Part shown: piece by piece, positions 25,658-35,103 of the stretch
Numbering within the stretch: the stretch's first letter is position 1
Layout: each line of letters starts with the position of its first letter
Assembly (NCBI RefSeq): GCF_029846235.1
Contig: NZ_JARVWP010000010.1
Coordinates: 186,001 to 250,000, forward strand
Length of the DNA stretch: 64,000 nt
Direction: 5' to 3'
Source: Bradyrhizobium sp. CER78
GTDB taxonomy: Bacteria > Pseudomonadota > Alphaproteobacteria > Rhizobiales > Xanthobacteraceae
Notes under the pieces: generated by a model
Databases searched by the model: none
What the model was told of the DNA's origin: nothing
Seen by the model: only the letters and a program-made list of their open reading frames with translations
Program-made: the position numbers and the translations under genes

Positions 25658-27085
25658 ATGCGTTCGCTTTCCTTTATGAAGACAGCAGCCACCGCCGCGC
25701 TTGCTCTATTTGGCCTAGCTGCGATAGCGCAGGCCGAAACCATCCGGGTCGCAGTCGGGACGCAGGACACCACCATCAATTGTGCGACGGGCGGCTTATT
25801 GATTCGCGAGCTCAAGCTGCTGGAGAAGTTCCTGCCGCATGACGGCAAGTACAAGGATGTGACCTACGACATCCAATGGAAGAACTTCACCAGCGGCGCG
25901 CCGCTGACCAATGAAATGGTGGCCGGCAAGCTGGACTTTGGCGCGATGGCGGATTTTCCGGGTTCGCTCAACGGAGTGGCGTTCCAGAAGGCGGGCCGCC
26001 GGAGCCTCTTCATCAGTGTCCTGTCCGGCAGCACGAAGGGCAGCGGCAACGGCATCGTAGTGCCCTCGAACTCTCCGGTTCAGTCGATCAAGGATCTCAA
26101 GGGCAAGACGATCTCCGTGCCCTTCGCATCGACGTCGCATGGCATGCTTCTGCGCGCCATCGAGGCCGAGGGCTGGAACCCGGAGACCGACGTCCACATC
26201 ATTACCCAGGCGCCTGAAGTCGCCGGTCCTGCGCTTCAGGCCAACAAGATCGAGGCGCACGCCGATTTCGTGCCGTTTGCGGAACTGTTCCCCTGGCGCG
26301 GATTTGCCCGCAAGATCTTTGATGGTTCGCAAGCCAATGCGCCGACGTTTCACGGCGCATTGGTCGATGCCGACTACGCGGAAAAGTATCCGGAGATCGT
26401 CGTTGCCTACCTGCGCGCCGCACTCGAGGCGGATCGCTTGATCGCGAACGAGCCGGAGAAATACAGCGACCTGATCGCCAAGGTGACGGGCATCGAGGCG
26501 GAAGTCGTCTATCTGTTCCATGGACCGCTCGGCCTGCAAACCCGCGACGTGACCTGGAAGCCCGAATATCGTCAGGCGGTGGCCACCTCGATCAAGACAC
26601 TGAAGCTGTTGAAGCGCGCCGATAGCGACCTCGACATCAATCAGTTCGTGACCGACAAATACATCCGGGCGGCTGTTGCGGAAGCTGGCGGTGACTACGA
26701 AGCGCGGCTGAAGAGCTACGACCAGCTTGGGCTGAAGGCCCAAGATGCGACGACCGGCGCCAAGATCGCGGATTTCAGTCGGTTCGCCCAGATTTGGGTC
26801 AAGGATGAGCCGCTCGTTCAGCACTTTAGTTCATCGGAAGGCGCTTTGACGGCTCTTGCAGCCTTGGAGAAGCAAGGCAAGGCGATTCGCGTCATCTATG
26901 CCCAGGATCGCGAGACCGGCATCAAGCTGTTCGCAAATCAGGCATGGTTTGTACGGTCGCCAAAGGGGGAGCTCAGTGCGTTCCTGCTGAAGGATGGGGC
27001 GGAAAGGTGGTCGAAGGCGCATGGTGGCGTAGTGGTGGACTATGCCGGCGCGCGGGAATCGCTCGTCGCGAGCCGGGGAGAATGA
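25658..27085 (+). CDS. NitT/TauT-type substrate-binding protein with NosL-like C-terminal extension
   Basis: 475 residues, about 140 longer than the usual family member. ATG 25658 follows a GGAGA ribosome site and gives a signal peptide ending at about Ala26; the longer frame from 25568 adds a non-signal stretch. The first ~330 residues are the NMT1-like binding protein (Asp-Leu-Lys-Gly-Lys-Thr-Ile-Ser-Val-Pro). The last ~100 residues contain Ala-Trp-Phe-Val, Ser-Ala-Phe-Leu and Lys-Ala-His-Gly-Gly-Val-Val-Val-Asp-Tyr, which resemble the end of NosL, a periplasmic copper-handling protein. Whether metal is bound is unknown. It leads a binding protein-permease-ATPase operon, coupled by a four-base overlap. 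Confidence 0.85.
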   Translation: MRSLSFMKTAATAALALFGLAAIAQAETIRVAVGTQDTTINCATGGLLIRELKLLEKFLPHDGKYKDVTYDIQWKNFTSGAPLTNEMVAGKLDFGAMADFPGSLNGVAFQKAGRRSLFISVLSGSTKGSGNGIVVPSNSPVQSIKDLKGKTISVPFASTSHGMLLRAIEAEGWNPETDVHIITQAPEVAGPALQANKIEAHADFVPFAELFPWRGFARKIFDGSQANAPTFHGALVDADYAEKYPEIVVAYLRAALEADRLIANEPEKYSDLIAKVTGIEAEVVYLFHGPLGLQTRDVTWKPEYRQAVATSIKTLKLLKRADSDLDINQFVTDKYIRAAVAEAGGDYEARLKSYDQLGLKAQDATTGAKIADFSRFAQIWVKDEPLVQHFSSSEGALTALAALEKQGKAIRVIYAQDRETGIKLFANQAWFVRSPKGELSAFLLKDGAERWSKAHGGVVVDYAGARESLVASRGE

Positions 27086-27885
27086 CAGCCACACGCACCG
27101 CCGGCCAGGTGCCGTGGGCACGCTGGCTGGTTCGGGGTCTCTCGATCGTTGCTTGCATCGTGCTGTGGCAGCTCGCCTCAGCTGCGCACCTGAGCCTCGG
27201 CTTCGTCACATTCCGCAATGTGCCACCACCGACCGAAGTCTTGCAGTCCGCGATCGTGCTGCTCAAGTCGCCCAAGTTACTGGCGCATGTCGGCAGCAGC
27301 CTCTGGAGGGTATTTGCGGGATACGGAGCAGCGGTCCTGTTGGGAATTGGCTTCGGCTTTGCGATCGGCCGCTCGCGCGCCGCGAGTGACCTGTTGCTGC
27401 CGCCGCTCGAGCTGTTGCGGCCGATCCCCGCGGTGGCCTGGATACCTCTCTCGATCCTGATCTTTCCGTCGTCGGAAATGTCGATGATCTTCATCACCTT
27501 CATCGGTGCGTTGTTTCCTATTATTCTCAACACCGTGCATGGCGTTGCGAATATCGACCGCCGGCTGGTTGCCTCCGCGCGCAGTCTTGGCGGTACGCCT
27601 GCCGCCATTCTCCGTGAGATCGTGCTGCCCGGCGCTGCGCCGAGCATCGTTACCGGGCTCGCCATCGGCATGGGCACATCGTGGTTCTGCCTCGTTACCG
27701 CGGAGATGATTTCCGGCCAATTTGGCATCGGCTACTATACGTGGGAGGCTTACACGCTTCAGAATTATGCCGATATCATCGTCGGCATGCTCGTGATCGG
27801 CCTGCTTGGCATGGGCAGCAGCTGGCTCCTGACGACGTTGGGACATTACCTGATGCCGTGGCGACAGCCGGCGGCCGCACGATGA
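27082..27885 (+). CDS. NitT/TauT-type ABC transporter permease
   Basis: 267-residue membrane permease with about six spans and the EAA loop Ala-Arg-Ser-Leu-Gly-Gly-Thr-Pro ... Val-Leu-Pro-Gly-Ala-Ala-Pro. ATG 27082 overlaps the binding-protein stop and its stop overlaps the ATPase start, four bases each. Gene order (binding protein, permease, ATPase) differs from the neighbouring cassette (binding protein, ATPase, permease), so the two transporters were probably acquired separately rather than by recent tandem duplication. Confidence 0.9.
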   Translation: MTATRTAGQVPWARWLVRGLSIVACIVLWQLASAAHLSLGFVTFRNVPPPTEVLQSAIVLLKSPKLLAHVGSSLWRVFAGYGAAVLLGIGFGFAIGRSRAASDLLLPPLELLRPIPAVAWIPLSILIFPSSEMSMIFITFIGALFPIILNTVHGVANIDRRLVASARSLGGTPAAILREIVLPGAAPSIVTGLAIGMGTSWFCLVTAEMISGQFGIGYYTWEAYTLQNYADIIVGMLVIGLLGMGSSWLLTTLGHYLMPWRQPAAAR

Positions 27886-28718
27886 ATATTCGGATATCTG
27901 ATGTTTCGACGAGATCTGTCGGGCGCATCGGCATCGAGCGCATATCGATCTCGCTCGGGGATGGTGCCGACGCCTTTGAGGCTGTCCGTGATCTCGATTT
28001 TGCAATCGCGCCAGGTGAACTGGTTTGCGTGCTCGGCCCATCCGGTTGCGGCAAGTCCACCCTGCTCGGTGCCTTGGCAGGCCACCTGCCGGTAACGCGC
28101 GGGCGCTTGACGGTGGATGACCAGGCGGTGCTCGGTCCGAGTCCGGATCGCGGAATCGTATTTCAGCAACATACGCTGTTCCCGTGGAAGCGTGTTCGCG
28201 ACAATGTCGCGTTCGGTCCGAAGATGCGTGGTGTTGGCAGGAGCGCGCGGTACCAGGCCGCTGACGAGATGCTGCGGTTGGTCGGCCTCGACGGCTTCGA
28301 GCACTTCTATCCTTCGCAACTCTCCGGCGGGATGCAGCAGCGTGTCGAGATCGCGCGCGTTCTGATCAACCGACCACGCGTGCTCTTGATGGACGAGCCG
28401 TTCGGTGCGTTGGACGCGCAAACTCGCAGCATGATGCAGGAGGTTCTGCTCGACATCTGGACGAGAATCCCAACAACGACCATCTTCGTGACGCATGATA
28501 TCGAGGAGGCACTGTTTCTTGCGGACCGCGTCATTGTCATGAGCGCCAGACCGGGTCGGGTCATCGAGGATATCCGCCTCCCGTTCGGACGGCCGCGCCG
28601 GGCCGAGCTTGTCACCGAGCCGGATTTTGTGCGTCTGAAGCGCCGGATCCTCGATCTTCTCAGACCGCCGGATAGCCCGGAGCCGCTGGCCAGGTTGAGC
28701 CCGCTTTGGATCAGGTAG
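27882..28718 (+). CDS. NitT/TauT-type ABC transporter ATPase
   Basis: 278 residues with Walker A GPSGCGKST, Q-loop Phe-Gln-Gln-His then Leu-Phe-Pro-Trp, signature LSGGMQQR, Walker B LLMDEP and switch His in VTHDIEEA. About 30 extra residues at the N-terminus precede the first strand. It completes the transporter with the NosL-tailed binding protein. The gene ends 74 bases before the stop of the convergent FAD/NAD(P)-binding gene. Confidence 0.92.
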   Translation: MNIRISDVSTRSVGRIGIERISISLGDGADAFEAVRDLDFAIAPGELVCVLGPSGCGKSTLLGALAGHLPVTRGRLTVDDQAVLGPSPDRGIVFQQHTLFPWKRVRDNVAFGPKMRGVGRSARYQAADEMLRLVGLDGFEHFYPSQLSGGMQQRVEIARVLINRPRVLLMDEPFGALDAQTRSMMQEVLLDIWTRIPTTTIFVTHDIEEALFLADRVIVMSARPGRVIEDIRLPFGRPRRAELVTEPDFVRLKRRILDLLRPPDSPEPLARLSPLWIR

Positions 28719-28792
28719 GGATGAGTGAGAGATTCCCTTAGCGTCGCTAGCAGGCTCGCGTGGCCGCCGTTCGTTCTGGCGGGCGCCAGCAG

Positions 28793-30184
28793 CTAGAGCC
28801 GGACCCGCTCGAGCTCTGCTCGACGAGAGCCGGTCGGTTCGGCGAGCCGGGCGGCGAGAGCGGCACACTGGTTGCGGATATCGGGAATCGCGATGATCTC
28901 CCAGAACGCCGCCCGCGTCAGCGGGCCCACAGCAAAGAGTCGTTGCGAGACCTCGCCATCGCGGTCGATAATGGCACAGTTGCGATCCGTCTCAATGCCG
29001 ATGCAGAGCGGGTCGACGCGCGCCAGGCCGCGGTCGAACAGGCCGCGTACCGCCGGATTTGGCGTGGCGCGCGGATCCTTGACGATGCCGGTGCAATCGA
29101 CGACCGCGCCCGCGTGCATGTTGAGGATCCTGGTATCGCCGCGCCGGCGATAGTGGATGCGGGCTCCATCGTCGGTTGGCGCGACGCTGATGACCTTGGC
29201 TGCCAACAGGCTAAGCTGCCCTGCATAGATTGCTTGAGAGATGCGGGCCTCGACCTCCGGCGCCATCCGGTGCCGATGCACATCCCACCAGGCGCGGGCG
29301 TGTTCGAGGAAGCGGCGTTTGGACGCCTCCGGAAGCTCGTGCCACAGCCGCTGAGTGTAGGGCCGCAAGCCGTCGATCACGCCACGCCAGTCACCCCCCT
29401 CGGCCGCATTCCGCGCGATGCGGCTACGGAGCCAGTGGAGCAGCTTGCTGATGCTGGCGCCAAACGGCACATCGGCTTCGTCAATGCGCTGGGCATCGAC
29501 GCGCCGATGCGGCTTTGCAAGCAGGCCGCGCCGCGACATCGCGATGATCGGCCCTCGATGCCCGTCGCGCAACAGCGACAGCACGTAGTCGATCATGGTC
29601 AGTCCCGTGCCAAGGAGCAGGACTGTCGCATCGGCATCAACCGGCGCGGCCGACGGCGGCGCCCACGGATCCGAATAACCCGCGCGGCTGGCGCGCATGT
29701 CATGTCCGGTCGCAAGAACGGCGGCATCGCCGGCCAGCGATTGACCATCGTCAAGCGTGACCGTCACCCCGGCTTGGCCTTCGTTGATATCGACACAAGT
29801 CCCACGAACGATGGAAAGGCGCTCCACGTCTGCCGGATCGGACGTGTGCTGTTCGAGCAAGCTCGCGATGTAGTCGCCATAGATGCGTCGCGGCACGAAA
29901 CAATAGGGATCCGGACAATGGGGAACATCGCGCTCGCGCGAGCTAAGCCAGCCCCAGAAATGATCAGGCTGGTCCGGCAGCGCACTCATGTTGGCGACGC
30001 GCACATTGAGCAGATGATCGGGATTGCCGGTGTGATAGGCGATGCCACGGCCGATATCCGGGCGCTGCTCGATCAGGGTGATGCGGAGATCGCGGGGAGG
30101 TTGATGCAACAGCTGATAGGCCAGCAGCACGCCGCTGGCGCCACCACCGATGATGATCATGTGCCGCCTACGGAGGCCCGCCAT
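28793..30184 (-). CDS. FAD/NAD(P)-binding protein (YdhS-like)
   Basis: 463 residues. N-terminal FAD site Ile-Ile-Ile-Gly-Gly-Gly-Ala-Ser-Gly-Val; a second glycine-rich site, Leu-Leu-Gly-Thr-Gly-Leu-Thr, lies near residue 190 and would bind NAD(P). Ala-Thr-Gly-His follows the linker. The pattern fits the COG4529 group, whose members are poorly characterised flavoproteins. GGAG seven bases before ATG 30184 sets the start; the frame is open to 30214. It converges with the transporter operon at 28718. Not obviously part of an operon. Confidence 0.85.
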   Translation of the reverse strand: MAGLRRRHMIIIGGGASGVLLAYQLLHQPPRDLRITLIEQRPDIGRGIAYHTGNPDHLLNVRVANMSALPDQPDHFWGWLSSRERDVPHCPDPYCFVPRRIYGDYIASLLEQHTSDPADVERLSIVRGTCVDINEGQAGVTVTLDDGQSLAGDAAVLATGHDMRASRAGYSDPWAPPSAAPVDADATVLLLGTGLTMIDYVLSLLRDGHRGPIIAMSRRGLLAKPHRRVDAQRIDEADVPFGASISKLLHWLRSRIARNAAEGGDWRGVIDGLRPYTQRLWHELPEASKRRFLEHARAWWDVHRHRMAPEVEARISQAIYAGQLSLLAAKVISVAPTDDGARIHYRRRGDTRILNMHAGAVVDCTGIVKDPRATPNPAVRGLFDRGLARVDPLCIGIETDRNCAIIDRDGEVSQRLFAVGPLTRAAFWEIIAIPDIRNQCAALAARLAEPTGSRRAELERVRL

Positions 30185-30865
30185 GCCGCCACTCCACTGA
30201 TCGGCAGACCACACCAGGCGTGCGACGCCGGCAATTCATGCCCTTGAATACATGTCGATACGCGACGTCAGGGGCAGGGATGGAGCGCTGACGCCAAAAC
30301 CTCAGGAAAGCCGTCCGCTTTACTCAGCGGGATCGATACGGCGAGAAGGTCGCTAGCCGTGAGGGCCGAAAAAGAAGAACTCGTACGGGTCTTCGCTCTC
30401 ATCGGTTCGATCATGTCGCGCAAGCTTGCGACATTTTGCCTGGAACCGTTGAACCGTTCCACTGAGGGAATGAAGCCAGGAAGATATCCGACGCATAGAC
30501 CCTCCTTCGCACCTAGAGCTCGCTGCTAACGATATCATGCTTTCGCGCCGCTTGCGTTTGAATGTCGACGGTGAGCGCAAGTTTGAAAACGATGAGCTGT
30601 TCTGCGCCGCTTCTGAAGAGAGTAATTGTCTTGATGAAGTCACGGCTGAAATCTCATTCCCCATGCATCGGCCGCAATCGCCGCGAACGCTGGGGTTCCT
30701 CCGCTTCGCGGCGATGAAGCGTTGCCTGGTGGCTTCGGCGGTGCATCTGAGTTGCACGCGCTCACGGCAAGATGACCGAGCGGTCGATTGCCGGGGCGTG
30801 TCACGCTGATATGGTCAGCGCGGGCGGATGCTTCGCCGCAACTCGTTGTCCGCAGGAGCCGGTTC
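30185..30865. other. 681-base intergenic region
   Basis: Contains the promoters of the minus-strand FAD/NAD(P) protein and the plus-strand quinone oxidoreductase. Frames of 60-130 codons exist on both strands, but none has a ribosome site, recognisable motif or coding-like composition. I see no RNA gene here. Confidence 0.45.
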
Positions 30866-31840
30866 ATGACCCATGCCTTTCGCTTCCATCAACCCGGTGG
30901 TCCCGAAGTTCTGAAATGGGAAGAGGTCAAGCTCGGCAAGCCCGGCCCTGGCGAGGCGCGGATCCGCCACACCGCCGTTGGCCTCAACTTTGTGGATATC
31001 TATAATCGCGCCGGCGTCTACAATGTGCCGCTTCCAAGTGGTCTTGGGAGCGAAGCAGCGGGAATTGTCGAAGAGGTCGGTCAAGGGGTGACGGATCTGA
31101 AGCCGGGCGATCGCGTCGCCTATGGCAGTTCACCGCTCGGTGCCTATGCCGAGGAGCGCCTGATACCCGCGGATCGCTTGCTCAAGCTCCCGGACGGCAT
31201 CGACGACAGGACTGCGGCCGCCATGATGCTCAAGGGCCTCACCGTGCAGTACCTCATCCGCCAGACCTACCGTGTCAAGAGCGGGGACACTATTCTGCTG
31301 CATGCGGCGGCCGGCGGAGTTGGCTTGATCCTGGGCCAATGGGCGAAGCATCTTGGCGCGACCGTGATCGGCACTGTCAGCACCGACGAGAAAGCTGCGC
31401 TCGCCAGGCAACACGGGACCACACATGCTATCGTCTATACCCGCGAGGACTTCGTCGCGCGAGTGAAGGAACTCACCGCGGGCCAGCTGGTGCCGGTTGT
31501 CTACGATTCGGTCGGCAAGGACACGTTCCTGAAATCGCTGGACTGCCTGGCGCCGCTCGGCTTTGCAGTGCTGTTCGGGCAATCCTCGGGAGCCATCGAG
31601 CCACTCAATCTTGGTCTGCTGGCCCAGAAAGGCTCGCTCTATGTAACCCGGCCGACGCTCAACACCTATGGCGCGAAACGCGCGAATTTGGTCGCCATGG
31701 CGAACGAATTGTTTGAGGTCGTAAGGTCGGGCGCAGTCAAGATCGAGATCAATCAGGCACACCCGCTCAAGGACGCTGCCAAGGCCCACGCCGATCTCGC
31801 CGCGCGCAAGACGACGGGATCGACGGTGCTGCTCGTTTAG
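30866..31840 (+). CDS. NADPH:quinone oxidoreductase (zinc-free medium-chain dehydrogenase)
   Basis: 324 residues. The nucleotide-binding turn Ala-Ala-Ala-Gly-Gly-Val-Gly-Leu is in place and zinc-binding cysteines are absent, as in QOR/zeta-crystallin proteins that carry out NADPH-dependent reduction of quinones. The N-terminal Gly-Pro-Glu-Val-Leu and Val-Gly-Leu-Asn-Phe-Val-Asp motifs are typical. CAGGAG just upstream fixes ATG 30866 over a longer frame from 30788. It converges with the Lrp regulator across 29 bases. Confidence 0.93.
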   Translation: MTHAFRFHQPGGPEVLKWEEVKLGKPGPGEARIRHTAVGLNFVDIYNRAGVYNVPLPSGLGSEAAGIVEEVGQGVTDLKPGDRVAYGSSPLGAYAEERLIPADRLLKLPDGIDDRTAAAMMLKGLTVQYLIRQTYRVKSGDTILLHAAAGGVGLILGQWAKHLGATVIGTVSTDEKAALARQHGTTHAIVYTREDFVARVKELTAGQLVPVVYDSVGKDTFLKSLDCLAPLGFAVLFGQSSGAIEPLNLGLLAQKGSLYVTRPTLNTYGAKRANLVAMANELFEVVRSGAVKIEINQAHPLKDAAKAHADLAARKTTGSTVLLV

Positions 31841-31869
31841 TCGATTTCGGCGTCCAGCTCGATTGCCCG

Positions 31870-32424
31870 CTAAACTCTCGTTTCAGTGGCCGATCGAGTT
31901 GGGATGGCGTGCGGCTTCGGGAGCTCGAGTGATGGTACGGGCAGGGCAGTGACGGACTTGATTTTTTCCATTGCGAACCGCGACGTTACGTTCTTGAGCG
32001 CGATCGCCCCGATCAACCTCTTGTAGAACAGATCGTAGCTTTGCATATCGGCGACGACCACGCGCAGCACGTAGTCGACGTCGCCTGCCATGCGATAGAA
32101 TTCGATGACTTCGGGCATCGCGCTGACGACGGTGGCAAACTGTCTGAGCCATGCGTCCGAGTGATCATCGCTCTCCACCGAAACAAATACTGACAAACCC
32201 AGGCCAATCTTGTTCTGGTCGACCAGCGCGACCTTGCCGGTGATGATGCCCTCGGTCTCCAGGCGCTGAACGCGTTTCCAGCAAGGTGTCGACGACAGCC
32301 CGACACGTTCGCCGATTTCTGCGACCGACAACGATGCATCTTCCTGGAGCACTCTCAAGATCTTGCGATCAATAGCGTCGAGGCGGCGGGGGAGCGCCAC
32401 CGAAATCGGATTGGCTTCGGTCAT
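31870..32424 (-). CDS. Lrp/AsnC-family transcriptional regulator
   Basis: 184 residues: an N-terminal helix-turn-helix (Val-Ala-Glu-Ile-Gly-Glu-Arg-Val-Gly-Leu-Ser-Ser-Thr-Pro-Cys-Trp) and a C-terminal RAM ligand domain with Gly-Asp-Val-Asp-Tyr-Val-Leu-Arg-Val. Such regulators sense amino acids or related acids. The gene is divergent from the Liv-type transporter at 32979, a common pairing, so it probably regulates it. The last ~25 residues are a low-complexity tail. Confidence 0.9.
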   Translation of the reverse strand: MTEANPISVALPRRLDAIDRKILRVLQEDASLSVAEIGERVGLSSTPCWKRVQRLETEGIITGKVALVDQNKIGLGLSVFVSVESDDHSDAWLRQFATVVSAMPEVIEFYRMAGDVDYVLRVVVADMQSYDLFYKRLIGAIALKNVTSRFAMEKIKSVTALPVPSLELPKPHAIPTRSATETRV

Positions 32425-32978
32425 GCGTAGAACATTCGTTCAAGGGGATCGTTGCCCTACAATGCTAAACGAAAGGATACTCTACGCAAGCGCGTGATTT
32501 TACGAAAACGAAGATTGCCTTGGGATGACTTTCTCCGGCTGCGGCATTTCATAGTGGATCATCCGTCCCCGGGGTCGGGGAGCGCGCGGAAGGTTGCGGT
32601 CGCTCGGGGATGCTGACGCGGTTGCAGGTGGTGGCGCTGCGTTCTCGTCGTCATGCTCATTCTGGAACGAGCGGAGCTTTGCGACGCAATTGGACAACCT
32701 CGAGTGAGGAAAGCGGGCTGTGTTACCGGCTGGGATGCTGCAAGCGATGCGCCAGCTCGGCTGCCAGCGCGCGTCGCTGCACGCCGGACTGTTTGGTTAA
32801 GCGCCAAGGGGCGTAAGCGCGCACATGGCGACAGGCATTTCTCCGCGGAGTTACCTGGCGCATCTACAATTCCCTTCCGGTGTGCGTTGTTGGGATTTAA
32901 TTGCTTTCTGACTGCCGCCAGTTGACTCGACGATCGCTCTCGCGGACACCGACGACTGCTTACGAGGAGTCGACGGAG
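32425..32978. other. 554-base divergent region
   Basis: Lies between the Lrp regulator and the Liv-type binding-protein gene, and is presumed to hold both promoters and Lrp sites; an A/T-richer stretch at about 32458-32520 is the most likely place. GAGGAG near 32965-32970 is the ribosome site for 32979. Short frames here are not supported. Confidence 0.5.
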
Positions 32979-34175
32979 ATGAAGGCGGTTCGCGCAGTAG
33001 CCCTGACGCTTGTGCTGGCACTTGCGACGTTGTCACAAACAAATGCGCAGGAGACGCTCCGCATCGGCGCGCCACTTCCGATCACGGGAGCCCTTGCACC
33101 GGAAGGTAGCAAGCTCAAGCAGGGCTATGAACTCTGGCTGGACACGGTCAACCAGGCTGGGGGCGTCAAGCTCGGTGACAAACGGCTTAAGGTCGAGCTG
33201 GTCTACTATGACTATCAATCAACCACCCCGAAGGCCGTCCAGCTTGCGGAGAAGCTTATCAGCGGAGACAAGGTCGACTTCCTGTTTTCGCCATTCGGTT
33301 CAGGCGCGGCCAAGGCGGTCAGCGCAATTGCTGAAAAATACGGCGTTCCGATGCTCGCCTCCAGCGCGTCATCGAACGAGGTGTTTGACCAGGGGTACAA
33401 GAACCTATTTGGGCTCTACACCGACAACAGCTCGCTCAGCGAACCGATCGCCGATGTCGTGAAGGAAAAACTCCCAGCGCTGAAGCGCGTCGCAATCCTC
33501 GGCCGTAATGACCTCTATCCGCTTTCGCTCGGCAACGAGTTTGAAAAGAGCGCCAAGAAGCGGGGGCTTGACGTGGTCTACTACGAAAAGTACCCGATCG
33601 GCACGCTGGATCACTCCTCCGCGTTGACCCAGCTCCGCGCGGCGAATCCGGACTGGGTGATCGTCACCGGCTACATCAACGACCTCATTCTGATCCGCAA
33701 GCAGGCAGCCGAGCTCAAGGTCGGCGGCCAAATCTACACGTTGATCAACGGGCCGGCCTATCAGGAGTGGATTGACGCGGTCGGCCCGCTCGCAGAAGGC
33801 GTAACGACGGCGAGCTGGTTTCATCCAGTGCTCGACTACAAGAGCGAAGATATATTCGGGTCGACGCGGAAGTTCGTGTCGCTATTCAAGGCCAAGTACG
33901 GATCTGAACCAGACTTCACGCAAGCATCAGGTGCGGCCGTTGGCGTCATCCTTCAGCTTGCGATCGAGCGCGCGGGATCGAAGGACCGCAGTGCTGTTCG
34001 CGAACAGCTGGTGAGGGGCAAATTCAATACGTTCTTTGCACCGGTTTCGTTTGGTCCGACCGGCATGGCGAATTCCTATCTCCCGCCGGTCTTCCAGATT
34101 CAGGAAGGCAAGGTTCAGGTTGTTTACCCGCCTGAAGTCGCCACCGGCAGTTTTCGGACCGGTTTGACACACTAG
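32979..34175 (+). CDS. Liv-type (branched-chain amino acid family) ABC substrate-binding protein
   Basis: 398-residue periplasmic binding protein of the HAAT family. Signal peptide to about residue 23 (Gln-Thr-Asn-Ala before Gln-Glu). Mature part: Ile-Gly-Ala-Pro-Leu-Pro-Ile-Thr-Gly, Ala-Pro-Glu-Gly, and Tyr-Asp-Tyr-Gln-Ser. The ligand may be an amino acid, amide or aromatic acid; this family is broad. ATG 32979 has a well-placed ribosome site; an upstream in-frame start at 32901 lacks one. It leads a five-gene transporter set ending at 37518. Confidence 0.92.
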   Translation: MKAVRAVALTLVLALATLSQTNAQETLRIGAPLPITGALAPEGSKLKQGYELWLDTVNQAGGVKLGDKRLKVELVYYDYQSTTPKAVQLAEKLISGDKVDFLFSPFGSGAAKAVSAIAEKYGVPMLASSASSNEVFDQGYKNLFGLYTDNSSLSEPIADVVKEKLPALKRVAILGRNDLYPLSLGNEFEKSAKKRGLDVVYYEKYPIGTLDHSSALTQLRAANPDWVIVTGYINDLILIRKQAAELKVGGQIYTLINGPAYQEWIDAVGPLAEGVTTASWFHPVLDYKSEDIFGSTRKFVSLFKAKYGSEPDFTQASGAAVGVILQLAIERAGSKDRSAVREQLVRGKFNTFFAPVSFGPTGMANSYLPPVFQIQEGKVQVVYPPEVATGSFRTGLTH

Positions 34176-34236
34176 CGGCTTGGCGACGCTACGAGTCGCT
34201 GGATCAGCCGCGTTCTTTGTTGTCGTGGGGGTCGCG

Positions 34237-35103
34237 ATGCTTTGGTTGCAGGTGCTGGTGAACGGGCTTGCGCTTGGCGGATTGTACGCCTGCATTGCCG
34301 CCGGCTTCTCGCTGGTTTGGGGTGTACTTAACATCATCAACATCCTACATGGTTCGCTGATCGTGCTTGGCGGCTATTTGGCGTTCTTTGCTCACCTGCA
34401 GCTCGGCATCAGTCCATTCCTGTTTGCGCCGATTGCCGGCATGCTCCTGTTTCTGCCAGGCTTCGCGATCCAACGGGTGATCATTAGCCCCGTGATGGCT
34501 CGGCCGGTTCTGATGACGCTGGTCCTGACCTTCGGGCTGACGCTATTCCTCGACAACCTGATGCTGGTTGCCTTCACGGCAGATTACCGCAAAATCAATC
34601 TTCAGCCGCCGCTTGGCGTGCTTGAGTTCGGCGATGTAGTGCTGCCACTCGACCGGTTGTATGCGACCGGCATCGGGCTCGTGTCTGTCGGCGCCCTATG
34701 GCTCGTGCTTCGTTCTACCCAGCTCGGGCGAGCGATCGTCGCGGTGCGCATGGATCGTGATGCGGCATCACTGATGGGCATCAATGTCCGACTGACCCAT
34801 GCCATTGCCTTCGGGCTCGGCACCGCCATGGCTGGCGTGGCGGGTGCGCTGCTCGCCGCAATCTTTCCGATCTCGTCGCTGTCATCGAGCGGCTATCTCG
34901 GCAAGGCGTTCGTGATTTGCGTGCTCGGGGGCCTCGGCAGTGTGCCGGGGGTGGTGCTGGGCGGGTTCGCACTTGGTGTCATCGAGTCCTACGGCGCGCT
35001 CGCAGTCGGGCCGGAGAACGCGCTGACGATGTCATTTCTGCTGCTGATCGCGCTTCTGGCGCTGCGGCCGACCGGTCTTCTCGGTCGGAAGGGCTTCACC
35101 TGA
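34237..35103 (+). CDS. Liv-type ABC transporter permease (LivH family)
   Basis: 288 residues, eight or so membrane spans, starting Met-Leu-Trp-Leu-Gln-Val-Leu-Val-Asn-Gly-Leu-Ala-Leu-Gly-Gly, the usual LivH beginning. TTG 34180 also opens the frame but adds an extra segment without family support; GGGGGT precedes ATG 34237. The conserved Gly-Gly-Leu-Gly-Ser-Val-Pro-Gly loop near the C-terminus is present. Its stop overlaps the LivM-type start by one base. Confidence 0.9.
   Translation: MLWLQVLVNGLALGGLYACIAAGFSLVWGVLNIINILHGSLIVLGGYLAFFAHLQLGISPFLFAPIAGMLLFLPGFAIQRVIISPVMARPVLMTLVLTFGLTLFLDNLMLVAFTADYRKINLQPPLGVLEFGDVVLPLDRLYATGIGLVSVGALWLVLRSTQLGRAIVAVRMDRDAASLMGINVRLTHAIAFGLGTAMAGVAGALLAAIFPISSLSSSGYLGKAFVICVLGGLGSVPGVVLGGFALGVIESYGALAVGPENALTMSFLLLIALLALRPTGLLGRKGFT

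Noticed and set aside
28760..30247. 495-codon plus-strand frame opposite the FAD/NAD(P) gene
   Set aside because: Composition is typical of an antisense shadow (Arg/Ala/Asp-rich, no motif), while the minus strand has clear FAD and NAD sites.
30353..30757. 134-codon minus-strand frame in a gene-free stretch
   Set aside because: No ribosome site, motif or coding-like pattern; not enough to call a gene.
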